From contig OY754982.1 of assembly GCA_963576475.1 (NCBI GenBank), positions 13,756,001 to 13,820,000 of the forward strand: a stretch of 64,000 nucleotides of DNA, in the 5' to 3' direction. Source of the DNA: Molanna angustata. Lineage: Eukaryota > Arthropoda > Insecta > Trichoptera > Molannidae. The notes under the pieces are model-generated. The model worked only from the letters and a program-made list of their open reading frames with translations. It made no database searches and was not told where the DNA came from. Both the position numbers and the translations under genes were made by a program. Position 1 is the stretch's first letter. Each line of letters begins with the position of its first letter. Below, one piece after another: positions 1 to 10,984 of this stretch.

Positions 1-57
1 AATAAATAATTCAAATAAATTATGTAATTACTGTGGCAAATGAATATTGCTCAACCA
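1..57 (-). repeat. Inner end of the left (3') LTR
   Basis: These bases are identical to 6442-6498 and end in CCA, which reads TGG on the element strand, the expected LTR 5' edge. The rest of this LTR is outside the window, so length and target duplication cannot be judged. Confidence 0.8.
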
Positions 58-72
58 TACTCCCCGCCTTGG
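58..72 (-). other. Polypurine tract of the BEL/Pao element
   Basis: On the element strand this reads as a purine-rich run, AAGGCGGGGAGTA, directly before the 3' LTR. This is the position and composition expected of the plus-strand primer of an LTR retroelement. Confidence 0.7.
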
Positions 73-248
73 AAATTCGGAGAATTTTCAACGAAAAATA
101 AAGAAATAAAAATAAAATAGAATAAACGCGAGTAACTTTCGCTTTAGGAGAGTATGAAAAATCTTATGTTTAAGTTAACAAAATTATAACTAATCACATA
201 AAGTATAAAGTTAATCTTAAGTTATATAAATATTTAAAGATATATTAA

Positions 249-1454
249 TTATTGCGTCGGGATCGGATATAATTTGATTACCGGACGCTTAAAATGTCCA
301 AATCTATTTTTGACGGTCGCGACTCGCACAGTTCCGTCTGACCCCGGGTGAATTTCGGTGATTACGCCTAACGGCCAACTTAACGGAGGCGAGTCCTCCT
401 GTCCTACCAACACAACAGTCCCGACCTCTACAGGACGATCAGGAGGCGTAGGGTGCGAAGGATTTAGCCGGAAGCAGCAATTGCATTTCCAAACTCTTCC
501 CCTAACGACGGTTCTGGCATCTAATATCCAATACCGTTGTCGCAATATGAAAACAAGAAGTCCTGGGCCAGTGTGACAACTCCTAACATGCAAGTGATCA
601 ATAAGAAGATCCACTACATGGTCATGTTTGGGAAGTAGAAGTGGATGTTTCGCCTCAAATAGCAAGTCCGAATTGGAAAGTCTGCCTCCAATGCGTGTGG
701 GGACCGAAAATTTTTTAACAAAACTCTCAGAAGGCGTATCATCCCAATGAATGTTATAAAGATTCTTCTTAATGAGAAATTTAGCGTATAGAATAATGTG
801 GGTGACCAAACCGAGGACATCAAATAAGCGGGCGACTATGGGGAGTATATTCCGCTTTATACACTTCTCCCAAATATAAGATGTTGTAAAGGAGAAGCTG
901 TCGTCAACTGGTTCCCATAATGGACCCAAAATCTTAGAGGCATTGTCAGAATAAGTAGATAGATTCACTACACTTAAATGAGATTCTGAATGGGTTTTGA
1001 GTACAACTTGAGAATTATTAGGCAATTTTATCAAATCAAACTTGCGGGTCATGAATAGTGAGATTAGTTCTCTGAAAGAGCGTACGACTCTGGATTCATC
1101 TTTAATATAATAGACCAGGTCGCCAATATACAGTTTGGACTCTGCCACATTGGCAACATCTGGGGAATGTGGTCTCATATAATGAGCCAATTGGCGTAAA
1201 ATCTTTATCGCCAAGAATGAACTAGTATTAATTATGAAGTGGACCAGATTTAATTTAAAGGTCCATGTGAGATCATTGTTTACAAATCGAAACATCCTCA
1301 AGTATTTACGATGCTTACTAGAATTTTCAGTCTCTAAACACATTTGTTTTATATCCACTGTCTTAGTGACGGGAAAAAGACGAAATTCAAGAAAACGTAA
1401 AAATAAATTGGCCTGCAAATTAGGATCAAAATGAAGGACGTTATTTAATAACAA
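249..1454 (-). pseudogene. BEL/Pao pol remnant (RT, integrase ends)
   Basis: A 401-residue frame. Residues about 60-190 resemble the BEL/Pao RT palm (TSSFLAIKILRQLA block), but the catalytic YVDD-type box reads YIGD at residues 109-112, so one catalytic aspartate is gone. Residues 195-240 match the post-RT segment (ILPIVARLFDVLGL). Near residue 250 the protein jumps to the region before the integrase (IGGRLS), skipping RNase H. Residues 286-328 form the H2C2 zinc motif (HLHVRSCH then CNCC). Almost at once, from about residue 338, follows the DUF5641-like C-terminal domain, so the DDE integrase core is absent. The upstream gag-protease ORF is in another frame. Domain assignments rest on family knowledge; losses are inferred from domain order. 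Confidence 0.85.
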
Positions 1455-1480
1455 CCTTGAATGTATTTTAGCACTAAAAT

Positions 1481-3118
1481 TTAAACTCTCTTGTAAATTA
1501 GATGGTTGTTTAGAACGGCTGAAACCATAGAACGGCTTTGGGTGGCAGTACGAGAATTAACTGGATTATTCGAGTCTTTACAGAGAGGCAAAGCAGCAGA
1601 ATATCTATCTTCGTCAGCGTGAGTGACAGAAGATGCAGTAAAGAGATCTTCACACTCTGTCTCCTCTGGGCTCAAATTTTGTATGTTAAGTATTTTATCT
1701 AACTGCGGAAACTTTTGCACTAAATCATTAATTGCAAGTGCTGAGAACGAAGTACTCGTATCGGAAACATTATTATCGTAATCACCCATTAGGACATAGC
1801 CAAACGCGGTTAATAAAGCGGGAGGTGCCCTACTTCCTGATTCTACTTTGTTTCCTAAATAAATATATGGGAAGAGTTGTGCGCCTAAAACGACATCTAT
1901 ATTTCCAGGAATATTCCACGTCAAATCAGCGAGGGGTAATCCCTCTAAGTAGCCCATATCACCCTTGGCTATATAATGAGTAGGCAACTGATCTGTGATG
2001 CAGTCTACGACAAGCGCATGTATCTTGTATTTCTTACAGGAGTATAAGCGTGACTCAATGTCTATATACACATATCCTATAATAGGACGAGATGCTGAAC
2101 CTATCCCTTTGACGATAGAGTTACTCAAAGGAATTATCGTAAGATTCAGTGCCTTACAACAATCGACAGTGATCAAATTATTTTGTGAGCCATTGTCAAT
2201 GAGGCATCGTATTATTTTTTTATTTCCATTATTCTGTTTCGCATAAACCTGCGCGGTTGCCAACAAAATCGCTGAGCTTGGTTTCACCTCGGCACATAGG
2301 GACATTGAAGCGTTTCCGCTCGAAGTATGCTGCGCATTGCAATTGCACACTAAGTCAGTGTGAGATGGCGTTGAAGTAGGTAGCGGTCTGACATTATCTT
2401 CTCCGTTAAAATGCAAAGTCGTATGATGTCTTTTCTTGCATAACTTACAAGCGAACGACGATTTGCAGTTTGCTACCGTATGCGTACCACTAAGACAATT
2501 CACGCACCCACGTTTCGATTTTATAAATTCGAATTGAGCCTGTGACGACTTCAGGCCTTTAAATTTGTGGCAATTATTAACTTGATGTTGAGTGGCGTTA
2601 CAAAAAATACAAATTTTCTCTGAATTAGTATTCGGTATTTTCTGGTCACTGGCGACGAAAGATTTATAAGTCGACCGAGGTGATTTGGGGGCATGTGGCT
2701 TATTTGCCACGCTATTGCCATTAGAACGTTCTAATATTTTCACTTGGTCGTGTATGAATGAAACAAAATCATCATACGAAGGAATTTCTTTATCGCGAAA
2801 TGACAGTTCAAAAGTTTGAATATTTTGAGGATCAATTTTCCTCAATGCGACGTGTAATAACACAAAATCAATAAGGTCGTCGATTTTTAATTGTTTCAAA
2901 GCTGCGACGGATGCAGAATAATTCTCAATAAATTGATCAAGGCTTGCGGACGTATTTGTGCAATTTTTGGCATCGAGAATATTATTTAGGTAATGCGTGG
3001 CTAATGCACGTTTATCTTGATATTTTTTAACTAAGTTATTCCAGATTATTTTATAAGATTCGCCGGAGGGCACAATGCCCGCGGTAATTCTCAGAGCCCC
3101 ATGGGTAAGTTTGCCCAT
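1481..3118 (-). pseudogene. BEL/Pao gag C-terminal half and protease
   Basis: A 545-residue frame continuing the gag ORF at 3125-3622 in the same reading frame after a single TAA stop (3125-3127). Residues 1-140 are the rest of the DUF1759-like gag domain. Three Cys/His knuckle-like motifs occupy residues about 170-183 (CIFCNATQHQVNNC), 205-218 and 224-236. An aspartic protease follows, with its active-site segment at 305-311 reading CLIDNGS, where BEL proteases usually have D-S-G or D-T-G. The frame ends shortly before the pol remnant, which is in a different frame. Acts, if expressed, as retroelement capsid/nucleocapsid and polyprotein processing. Confidence 0.85.
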
Positions 3119-3124
3119 TAAATA

Positions 3125-3622
3125 TTAAACTCTCTGTGAATCCGTAAGTTGTTCATTTTCGTGAACATTTGCTTTGAAGGTCTCATAGAATTTATTCCAG
3201 TTTTCGGTCTTACCGTCGAAACTAGCCAGCTCTATTGCGGGCAGATTAATGACGCGTTTTTCATTGCGCGAATAGGTGTCTGGTCGAGGTGCTTGCACGA
3301 TTTTATTACGAGCGCGTTTAACCTCCAGAAACATGTCGTCAAATGCGTCTAAAGGTTGGAGATCTGGAACGTATTCTGGATTCGATTTGAGTTGATGATC
3401 ATTAATGTCATATATTATACCTTCAAATTGACTACGCATGTCGTCCAGCATTTCTGATTGCGCCAGAAACCTTTCTAGACTCCTTGACTCGAAGCTAGAA
3501 ATGTTATTCATCATACGGTAAAGATCGTTCATCCGCGTAAAAAGGCGTTCCTTTTTTGCCGTTAAAATAATGAACGTTCTGTCCGTTTCTGCACTTGACG
3601 AAGATCCGGTAGTGTTAGGCAT
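3125..3622 (-). pseudogene. BEL/Pao gag N-terminal part
   Basis: 165 residues beginning MPNTTGSSSS, with a charged, helix-prone region typical of the start of BEL/Pao gag (residues 20-100), then the start of a DUF1759-like segment (LPAIELASFDGKTENWNKF). Translation stops at TAA 3125-3127, but the same frame continues through YLMGKL into the next ORF, so this is one gag interrupted by a single stop. The ATG at 3622-3620 is the first of the frame and follows directly after the repetitive leader. Confidence 0.82.
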
Positions 3623-3689
3623 ATTGAGAAGGTATTTAGGTATTATTTGTGTTTAGGTATACAAAAAATACCTATCTAGATATTAGGTA

Positions 3690-4250
3690 ATTAAGTAAAT
3701 ATTTAATTTAGGTATAAAGTATCTAGGTATTATTTGTATTTATGTAAATATTTAATTTAGGTATAAAGTATCTAGGTATTATTTGTATTTATGTAAATAT
3801 TTAATTTAGGTATAAAGTATCTAGGTATTATTTGTATTTATGTAAATATTTAATTTGTACCAGTTAAAATTTATTCAATTGACTGTATATTTAGGTATTT
3901 ATGTAAATATTTAATTTGTACCAGTTAAATTTTAATTAATCGACTGTGTATTTAGGTATTTATGTAAATATTTAATTTGTACCAGTTAAAATTTAATCAA
4001 TCGACTGTATATTTAGGTATAGGTATAGGTATAAAAGTAATATTCAATTATATTAATTGTTCACAGTTAATATTCAATTAACCGCCTGTATTTAGGTATA
4101 TAAAAGTATATAATTTGTCCCAGTTAATATTTAATTAATCGACTGTATATTTAGGTACATAAAGTATATAATTTGTCTCTGTTAATATTCAATTAATCGC
4201 CTGTATATTTAGGTATATAAAAGTATATAATTTGTCCCAGTTAACTGGTT
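3690..4250. repeat. Tandem array of 49-bp and 61-bp units in BEL leader
   Basis: A 49-bp unit (TATTTAATTTAGGTATAAAG core) starts near 3701, 3750, 3799 and 3848. It passes into a 61-bp unit marked by TGTACCAGTTAAA at 3856, 3917 and 3978, then into diverged copies of similar composition to about 4250. Spacings were counted by eye. Confidence 0.8.
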
Positions 4251-4929
4251 TAGGTAGGTATGTACATACGCTTCGTATTATTTAATTAGGTATTGTGAAA
4301 TAATTATTTTATTTTATTGGTTTTAAATTATTTGTTCATAACATATGTACATACGACTCGTATCCACTAACAATTATGTTTTATTAAATTGTTTATCTGA
4401 ATAAGTATATAAATACAGACCGCACTGGATTATTCCCAACACTAATGTACTCATGTACTTAATGTACATATATATATCGCAATGCTATATACGAACGTAC
4501 TGTTGTACGTCAATGCACTGTCGAACGCAGGAATATAATATATTATATCAAATATTACATAGGTACCTACGTAGTTATACGCAATATCGCTTTAGATTTG
4601 TGATATTTCTTACACACAGACATGTACTCACTGTACTAAGCGAATAATGAATGTATAATTGTATAGGCAGGTACCCATTCAACTAACAGCTAACTTGATC
4701 GGGTAAAAATAACTAAATCTAACAATTAACTTATATTATGTTCCGATTGATTGAACATAATTGACTGGACATAAATCCAATAATTCGATTCGAAATATAC
4801 CAAACATTACGTACCGATATCTACAATATTTTTTGTGGGTATATTTAAATAAATGATATGCTATGCGCAATACGTTTATGTGATTATTTATAAGATCAAA
4901 CTATTTAAACTTATTCAAATTTAATTAAC
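4251..4929. other. AT-rich element leader, no feature
   Basis: Low-complexity AT-rich part of the BEL leader between two arrays. A short ORF at 4453-4647 has no recognisable content. Confidence 0.5.
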
Positions 4930-5400
4930 AAGTTAGGTATATGATAAATATAATATTTATCGTTAAATACGATATTTAATTTAGGTACTTAATTAACCAA
5001 CTCAAAACATTCCTTAAAAATTCACCAAAAATTACGTAAATTCACAAGTTAGATATTATATGATAAATATAATATTTATCGTAAAGTATGATATTCAAGT
5101 TAGGTGCTTATTGACCTACTCAAATTCATTAAAAATTCACCAAAAATTACGTGAATTAACAAGTTAGATATTATATGATAAATATAATATTTATCGTAAA
5201 GTATGATATTCAAGTTAGGTGCTTAATTGACCTACTCAAATTCATTAAAAATTCACCAAAAATTACGTGAATTAACAAGTTAGATATTATATGATAAATA
5301 TAATATTTATCTTAAAGTATGATATTCAATTTAGGTACTTAATTGACCAACTCAAAATTCATTAAAAAATTCACCAAAAATTACGTAAAAATTCTACGAA
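4930..5400. repeat. Tandem array of about 117-bp units
   Basis: Four units, each containing the palindrome GATAAATATAATATTTATC near 4942, 5061, 5177 and 5294, followed by TTCACCAAAAATTACGT. Period is about 117 bp. The last unit grades into the 158-bp array downstream, which shares the TTCACCAAAAATTACGT block. Confidence 0.8.
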
Positions 5401-5948
5401 TTTCCGAGCAGTTATATTATTATAAATATGTTCAATATTGCTGGGCAATATTCGACTCGAAAGGATCATATGCGTCCGATATTTAATATAGGTACTTAAT
5501 GGACCAACTCAAAAAATTCATTAAAAAATTCACCAAAAATTACGTAAAAATTCTACGAATTTCCAAGCATTTATATTGTAATAATTATGTGCAATATTGC
5601 TGGGCAATATTCGACTCGAAAGGACCAAATGCGTCCGATATTTAATATAGGTACTTAATGGACCAACTCAAAAATTCATTAAAAAATTCACCAAAAATTA
5701 CGTAAAAATTCTACGAATTTCCAAGCATTTATATTGTAACAAATATGTTCAATATTGCTGGGCAATATTCGACTCGAAAGGACCAAATGCGTCCGATATT
5801 TAATATAGGTACTTAATGGACCAACTCAAAAATTCATTAAAAAATTCACCAAAAATTACGTAAAAATTCTACGAATTTCCAAGCATTTATATTGTAACAA
5901 ATATGTTCAATATTGCTGGGCAATATTCGACTCGAAAGGACCAAAGAA
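5400..5948. repeat. Tandem array of 158-159-bp units carrying a tRNA-end-like motif
   Basis: Each unit ends with ATTCGACTCGAAAGGACCA or a one-base variant, at 5450-5468, 5609-5627, 5767-5785 and 5925-5943. Start-to-start distances are 159, 158 and 158. The last copy adjoins the right LTR. The other shared blocks are ATATAGGTACTTAATGGACC and TTCCAAGCATTTATATTG. Confidence 0.85.
5925..5943 (-). other. Candidate primer-binding site next to right LTR
   Basis: On the element strand this reads TGGTCCTTTCGAGTCGAAT, five bases inside the proposed LTR edge, in the position of a minus-strand primer site. The first 13 bases resemble the complement of a tRNA-Tyr 3' end but with one extra base, so primer identity is uncertain. 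The same motif occurs three more times upstream in the array. Confidence 0.45.
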
Positions 5949-6498
5949 TGAGCGGGGGCGTAAACTTCCCGCTCAGTGTTATGGGGTAGGAATTATGTAT
6001 GTGTCAACAAGTCAACCGAAGAAAGCCTGTAAATCCTTCTGCGAATATGAAACAGCCACTTACCTGTGACGATTCCAATCTTCGCAGGCACAGAACTCGT
6101 ATCTCCGGTCTTGATATGATGGAGATGATGGTTCATCCACTTCACAAGTCTCACACACAACAAACCTCCCGTGGCGTGATTATTAAAGCACAAATAAATT
6201 ATGGCTATTTTTTCCTCGACAAGACATAACTTGATCTGTCGACGAATGTGACAATACAGTGTACCGCTAACGGGCGACCACGTGCGAACCGTCCAAACTG
6301 GTCAAAAAAACTGTCGTCTTCCATATCGATGGCTCAAACCATATCCGCCCACCTGTGTTGCTCAGACGTCGAGAAAGCATAACAAATAAGTGACTATCTA
6401 ATTCACAGATGGCAGACTGGTCCTACAGTTGACCTGTTTGAAATAAATAATTCAAATAAATTATGTAATTACTGTGGCAAATGAATATTGCTCAACCA
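5949..6498 (-). repeat. Right (5') LTR of the BEL/Pao element
   Basis: The outer end at 6498 is fixed by identity of 6442-6498 with 1-57. The inner edge is proposed at TG 5949, just after the primer-site-like motif, giving about 550 bp; TG at 5977 is an alternative. Only 57 bp of the partner LTR are in the window, so LTR divergence cannot be measured. Confidence 0.65.
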
Positions 6499-6731
6499 AT
6501 ATATGTCAACATTTAATCAAATTTTCAGTGTTCTAGCTTATATGATTTTAGAGATATATGGAAAAATGATAAAAAAAACATTGAAAACCCCTGACTGGAA
6601 CGAAAATTCAAAATTCTGATTAATTTTTTTGTAGGCCTAGAACTTTCTAAACTTTATTGAATAAAGCGGATCTTGGCTTGAAACATTGTCGATCTGTGAA
6701 AGAAAATTCTCTTGAACAAATCGACAGTTTG
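6499..6731 (-). mobile_element. HINE/Helitron-like fragment beside the BEL LTR
   Basis: Shares ordered blocks with the minus-oriented copy at 55.9-56.4 kb: TTTTCAGYGTTCTA, GAGATATATGGAAAAAT, AACCCCTGACT, TTTTGTAGGCCTA, and an end ATCGACAGTT. Its left side is cut by the BEL LTR, suggesting the BEL element landed in or beside an older copy; the other flank is off-window. Confidence 0.65.
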
Positions 6732-8167
6732 TTAATCATAAAAAAAATATCTATCAAAACTTTGGAGGAACTATCTATTATTTAAGCAGTTGTAGTAATA
6801 AAATAAATTAAGAAAGTAAGTTTTCATAAGTTTTATAAATCAATTTACAAATTGAAATAAACAACTACATTTTTTATAGAAACGAAATAAAATAATTAAT
6901 ATACGTAACAACACAACTACTTATTGGGACATTGTTAAGCCAATATCATATTATATTTGTTAAATTTATGTAGAATTTTCGTCTGCGCATTGAACTAATC
7001 TTTCTTGACTGATAAATCAATTACAAAATAATAAAACTATTAAGTATGTACTGGCCTACGTGAAAACAAAATGTTTCCACGTAATTTGATCAATATAAGG
7101 GGACGAACGAAATCGACAGTGTTGAATAAGTTTTGTAAATAAATCTCATGTATCAAGACCAATTTGTCCTTCCAGAGAGGATTTATTGGGTTTCACAGGA
7201 TCGCCTCGAAGGTATGTACCTACATGTCGTGTAGGCATTTAATACACTCATATATTAATTAAAACCCCCTAATCTGGCTGTAAATCAGACCTCTGTGCTC
7301 CACCGACCATCCTATCCTTATGATAGTTTGCTGGCCACTCTCTTCTTGTTGCGGGGCTTAAAATCTACCAGAGACGGATCTACAGCTTTGGGCGCCTTGT
7401 TCACGTAATTAAAAAGGCGTCACCCTTTCCCCGATTCGTTATTTAACATATTACAAATTTATCTTGCTGTTGATTTGAAATCTTATTTTTTTTTTGGCAT
7501 TCAGAAAACATGCATTAATTTTTTTTTTCTTCGTCATTGTGACCGTCGCCAATGAATTAAAAACCCGCTTATTTTCGACCGCTACCTTCACCGCGTAATT
7601 GAAGAATAGTATCGCAGTATAAAAATATTTTTTAACAGTTGAAATCGCTTTAAAAACAGTAGGAGAAGAGTTCTATCTGCCCCTGGGATCTGACAGCCTT
7701 TTAAAGGTAAGTGCATTATCTCCTTTTGATATATATACGAGGTGTCCATAGTTATCGAACTGCAGTGCATAAAAAAATCAACATAACATACCATATTAAG
7801 TTAATGAATATTTTTTGAACCAGCCATTCCCCGCTTCACCATAAATTTTCAAACATATATACTGAATGTAGGGAATGCATGGAGATATAATTAGGACATA
7901 TTCATTTTTATTTCAAAACAAGTAAAGAAGAAGAAATGAAAAAATATACAATTGCACCGAATGTAGGTACCTACCTACTTGAGACAAAACGTTTTAATAA
8001 TCATATTAATCTTCCACTTCTATGCATCACGTGCAACAATAGACAAATAACAATACGCTAGCCCAGAGAAACAATTATTGCATGAGATTTTGTTTCCAAA
8101 TACTTCTCCATCTGATAATAGAACCCAGGATGTCAACACAGAAGACAAATGACGTCTACTATACTAC
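6732..8167. other. AT-rich region, no recognised feature
   Basis: No ORF with recognisable content. 7280-7440 is somewhat more balanced in composition but matches nothing I know and nothing else I noticed in the window. Confidence 0.5.
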
Positions 8168-8560
8168 AGCGGTCGGCGTGATTTATTTATTTTTTATTTT
8201 ATTTAACTTCCTTTACAATAATGCGGAGAATGGTAGGATTATTTCCATAAGCCAATTTCTTCCAACCAACCAAAACAACGTGAGGCTATACCCACGTAGT
8301 GAAGTGGTAGATATATTAAATTTATATTTAAAAAAATACAAACAAACACGTATCATAATTAAATGTAAATATACACCAAAAAAAAGGAAGGGGATAGATA
8401 TTGTGGGAGAAGAGAGAAAAGATGAAGGTATAACAGCTTAAGTCTTTTTTAAAGATTTGGATCGATTGAGACGTCGTAATATCATCACTTTAGGTGATTC
8501 ATAAGTCTTGCTGATTGTACTTGAAAATAGGAACTGAATTTAATGGTACATTTTGATTTT
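8168..8560 (-). mobile_element. LINE 3' fragment (CR1/jockey-like tail)
   Basis: Minus orientation. The right part encodes a decayed version of the RT C-terminal tail seen at 13.6 and 21.6 kb. The left part is the 3' UTR with the TTGGTTGGTTGGAAG block and a final AAATAAATAAAT-type tail at the 8168 side. The 119-residue frame at 8082-8441 crosses this UTR and is not a gene. Confidence 0.6.
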
Positions 8561-9075
8561 TTTGTATTTTAATGGTATATTTTGAATTTTACATACATTT
8601 AGCGCCCCAGATATCTTTCCTTGTGCAAATACAGCATTTGAACCTACGATTATTCCAGCCCTGCAACAACTCCTCGAAACTTTCCATACCAAAACTTGTA
8701 TATGATTATGTATGTACGTACGTGGGGTAAGTGTTTAATATAAGCTGTAAATAACTTGTTATATAATAGATCCTAGTAGGTACCTACATTATGTTACAGG
8801 GCATAAACTGCAAAACTTTTGCCAAACTGCTTTTCCGTAGTACAAGTCCTAATGCAGAAAAGTAATCATGTGAATTACCTACATTCATAACATCACATCA
8901 TGTAACTTATTGCGTAGGCAGAGAGAACCGTAGGACACATTTTTATATTTTAAAAATCCATCGTCTTAACTTCTACTGTCAGGAGAGTCCTACGTTTCAA
9001 TCGAATATTTTTATATTTGCAGCATTGGTTTTTTTTCCTGTCAGTAGTCAATGATATTTTATGACAATTTTTAAC
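8561..9075. other. No recognised feature
   Basis: AT-rich sequence without coding content or similarity to other segments that I noticed. Confidence 0.45.
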
Positions 9076-9190
9076 GTTACAATAGAGAAGAAGTTGGAAT
9101 ATTATAGGAGGACCAGCAACTCGACGGCTGGTTTACGTGATCACTTTATGCGCTTGCCCAGCGTTCACCGCTCACGAATTCTTACTGAGT
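9076..9190 (-). repeat. Dispersed repeat family Z
   Basis: Reverse-complement match to 46490-46620: the GAAGAAGTTGGAATATTATA block, then AGGACC, a GGCTGGTTTA segment, GATCACTTTATGCGCTTG and GTTCACC occur in the same order. Other copies are at 59.1 and 62.6 kb. Class unknown; no coding capacity. Confidence 0.6.
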
Positions 9191-9369
9191 TTCCTATCGA
9201 TCCAATTTTTGAAAGTTATGTATATTTTAATCGTGAAAATCTGTTCGTTTTGAAAATAAGCTGAAACAACATCGCGATCTATGAAATAGCGAGGAAACTT
9301 TTTTATAAATAAATTGTCCTTTGTGTCACGTCTCATATAAAAATTAGTTTGTGTCACTTAAAAATTAAG

Positions 9370-9640
9370 TGTTCAGCGCACCTCCGGGAAGATTTCTAAA
9401 AACAAAAAATTTTCATCTTTTTTTTTTCATATATTTCAATAACAGTAAATACATATTTTACAAGCGGACGATTTTTTTAGGTAGAAACAACATACAAATA
9501 CAAACTATATTGAAATTATGTTAAAATCTGAAATTTTTACCTAAAAAGAGGATGCGCACTGGTAAACGCAACTACTCCCAGGTGCCATATTCAATAAGAA
9601 AGAAAATATCAAAAAACAGGCTTTAAAAATGATTAATCGA
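9370..9640 (+). repeat. Dispersed repeat family X
   Basis: Shares GATGCGCACTGGTAAACGCA and the following CAGGTGCCA region with 48570-48610. Its left edge (GCACCTCCGGGAAGATTTCT) is the reverse complement of sequence at 48.43 kb. Possibly a MITE with decayed ends; no ORF. Confidence 0.5.
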
Positions 9641-10689
9641 AAACTTAAGTATCCCTCGGACTATTGGGTATAGGTACTTCTATCTTATGACGCTTATGTT
9701 TTAAACTTTCTAACGCATTTATGATAATTCAAACTTTATGTTGATAACTTTACTGAAAACTCTTGTCGCTGTGGAAGCGTCTTTGTAGGGAAGTCTTTTT
9801 TCTTATTTTCATTACCAAAATGATCTCGGATAATGAGTAGGCAAAGGAGAATGTTAAGTTAGAACGATGTCAATTTTCTTTCGTGTTTAAAAAATAAATT
9901 CCCTCCGAGTAAATTGACAATGGAATAAAAAAACGGTATTGAAACGTTACACACAAGAAACTTCACGGTAAAAAAGAGTCTAAACTACGAAAAGTCTTTC
10001 AATGATCGTACGAGTACCTCAGTCTTGTAGGGGCCGCTATTTTTAAGGTGCAAAATAAACATGAAAAGCAAAGTTGTAAAAAAAATTAACGTTCCATCTC
10101 AATTTATTTGACATAGGAATTTAGTGTTCCTTCATTCAATGGACCCAGAAATTGGTAGAAATAATATAGAATTCACCCAGTATTTACAACGTTTCGATTT
10201 TTTCGTACACCTTCGGCACGGTGGGCGTACTAAGATTCCGAAATTTTTGACCCTAAGGGATTTACCGGAGGCCTAAAAATATAAAACGCCCCAGACCTTC
10301 GGGTACTTTATTACGGATCAATGAGCAACCCTCCGTAGAGGATATTCGTGTTAATTTTTTTCTTCTCTACAAATTTAAAAATAAGTACAAATAGTTCAGA
10401 AGAAAAGGCGCTGAAATGAACGAGCTTCCTTTATTCAATTTAGTATAATATTCCGTTCCAAAAATAATATTTTCGATTCTGTCGCTGATTAAAAAAAATA
10501 TATTTATATTTTTTTGTAGGAAAATTGCTTCTATTAGGGGTAAAATAGTGTTAATATTCACTTATCACACAATATTCACTTATCACACGATAAATAACAA
10601 AAAAATATACCCACTTAACTAAATTTAAAACTCTATAATAAAGATATTATTTGAAAATTCAAATACAAACAATAAAGAAAATATTTATT
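9641..10689. other. No recognised feature
   Basis: AT-rich with a slightly GC-richer patch at 10180-10330 (CACCTTCGGCACGGTGGGCG). No coding or structural signal. Confidence 0.45.
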
Positions 10690-10926
10690 TAATTTATTTA
10701 TTTATTTATTTAATATTGCTTCTCGGGCAACTAACAGGTACTATGTCAAATATTAATTAAATAAGCACCCAATAACAAGTTGCCACATTCTGGAGATTTA
10801 TGATATTAATCGTCTCACAGATCCAGACTGAAAACACAATTAAAAACTGTGTCTCCACCGGGAATCGAACCCGGGACCTTTGGATCAGCAGTCAGTTACC
10901 TAACCAACTGAGCCATGAAGGCCGAC
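10690..10926 (-). mobile_element. tRNA-derived SINE, family 2 (near full length)
   Basis: On the minus strand: a tRNA-like head with A box (TGGCTCAGTTGG) and B box (GGTTCGATTCC), then a conserved body (TCAGTCTGGATCTGTGAGAC; AACTTGTTATTGGGTGC; TTGCCCGAGAAGCAATATTA) and an (AATA)n tail. Seven other copies or fragments occur in the window. RNA polymerase III-type promoter inferred from the boxes. Confidence 0.88.
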
Positions 10927-10984
10927 AAAATATAAAGTATCATCCTTTTTATCCTGTCCATCCTTTTTATTTTATCCATCCAGA

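Larger units (their letters stand above)
1..6498 (-). mobile_element. BEL/Pao-type LTR retrotransposon, internally deleted
   Basis: Minus-strand LTR element. Seen: the first 57 bases recur at 6442-6498, as expected if the right end of a left LTR (mostly outside the window) matches the end of the right LTR. A purine-rich tract on the minus strand lies just inside the left LTR. Minus-strand ORFs carry BEL/Pao-type gag, three zinc-knuckle-like motifs, an aspartic-protease motif, RT remnants, an H2C2-type integrase N-terminus and an integrase C-terminal (DUF5641-like) domain. RNase H and the integrase catalytic core are missing, and there are an in-frame stop and a frame change, so this copy cannot be autonomous. 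A leader of about 2.3 kb of tandem arrays separates gag from the right LTR. The flank at 6499 is a fragment of the HINE-like family seen at 50-56 kb. Confidence 0.88.

Noticed and set aside
3690..5948. Tandem units as a CRISPR-like array
   Set aside because: Eukaryotic context, no variable spacers, and units are whole minisatellite repeats within a retroelement leader.
8082..8441. 119-residue ORF as a host gene
   Set aside because: Covers a LINE 3' UTR and tail on the opposite strand, with no domain and lysine/isoleucine-rich composition from AT-rich DNA.
10860..10925. Possible functional tRNA in SINE family 2
   Set aside because: The anticodon stem pairs poorly and the sequence continues into a shared SINE body.
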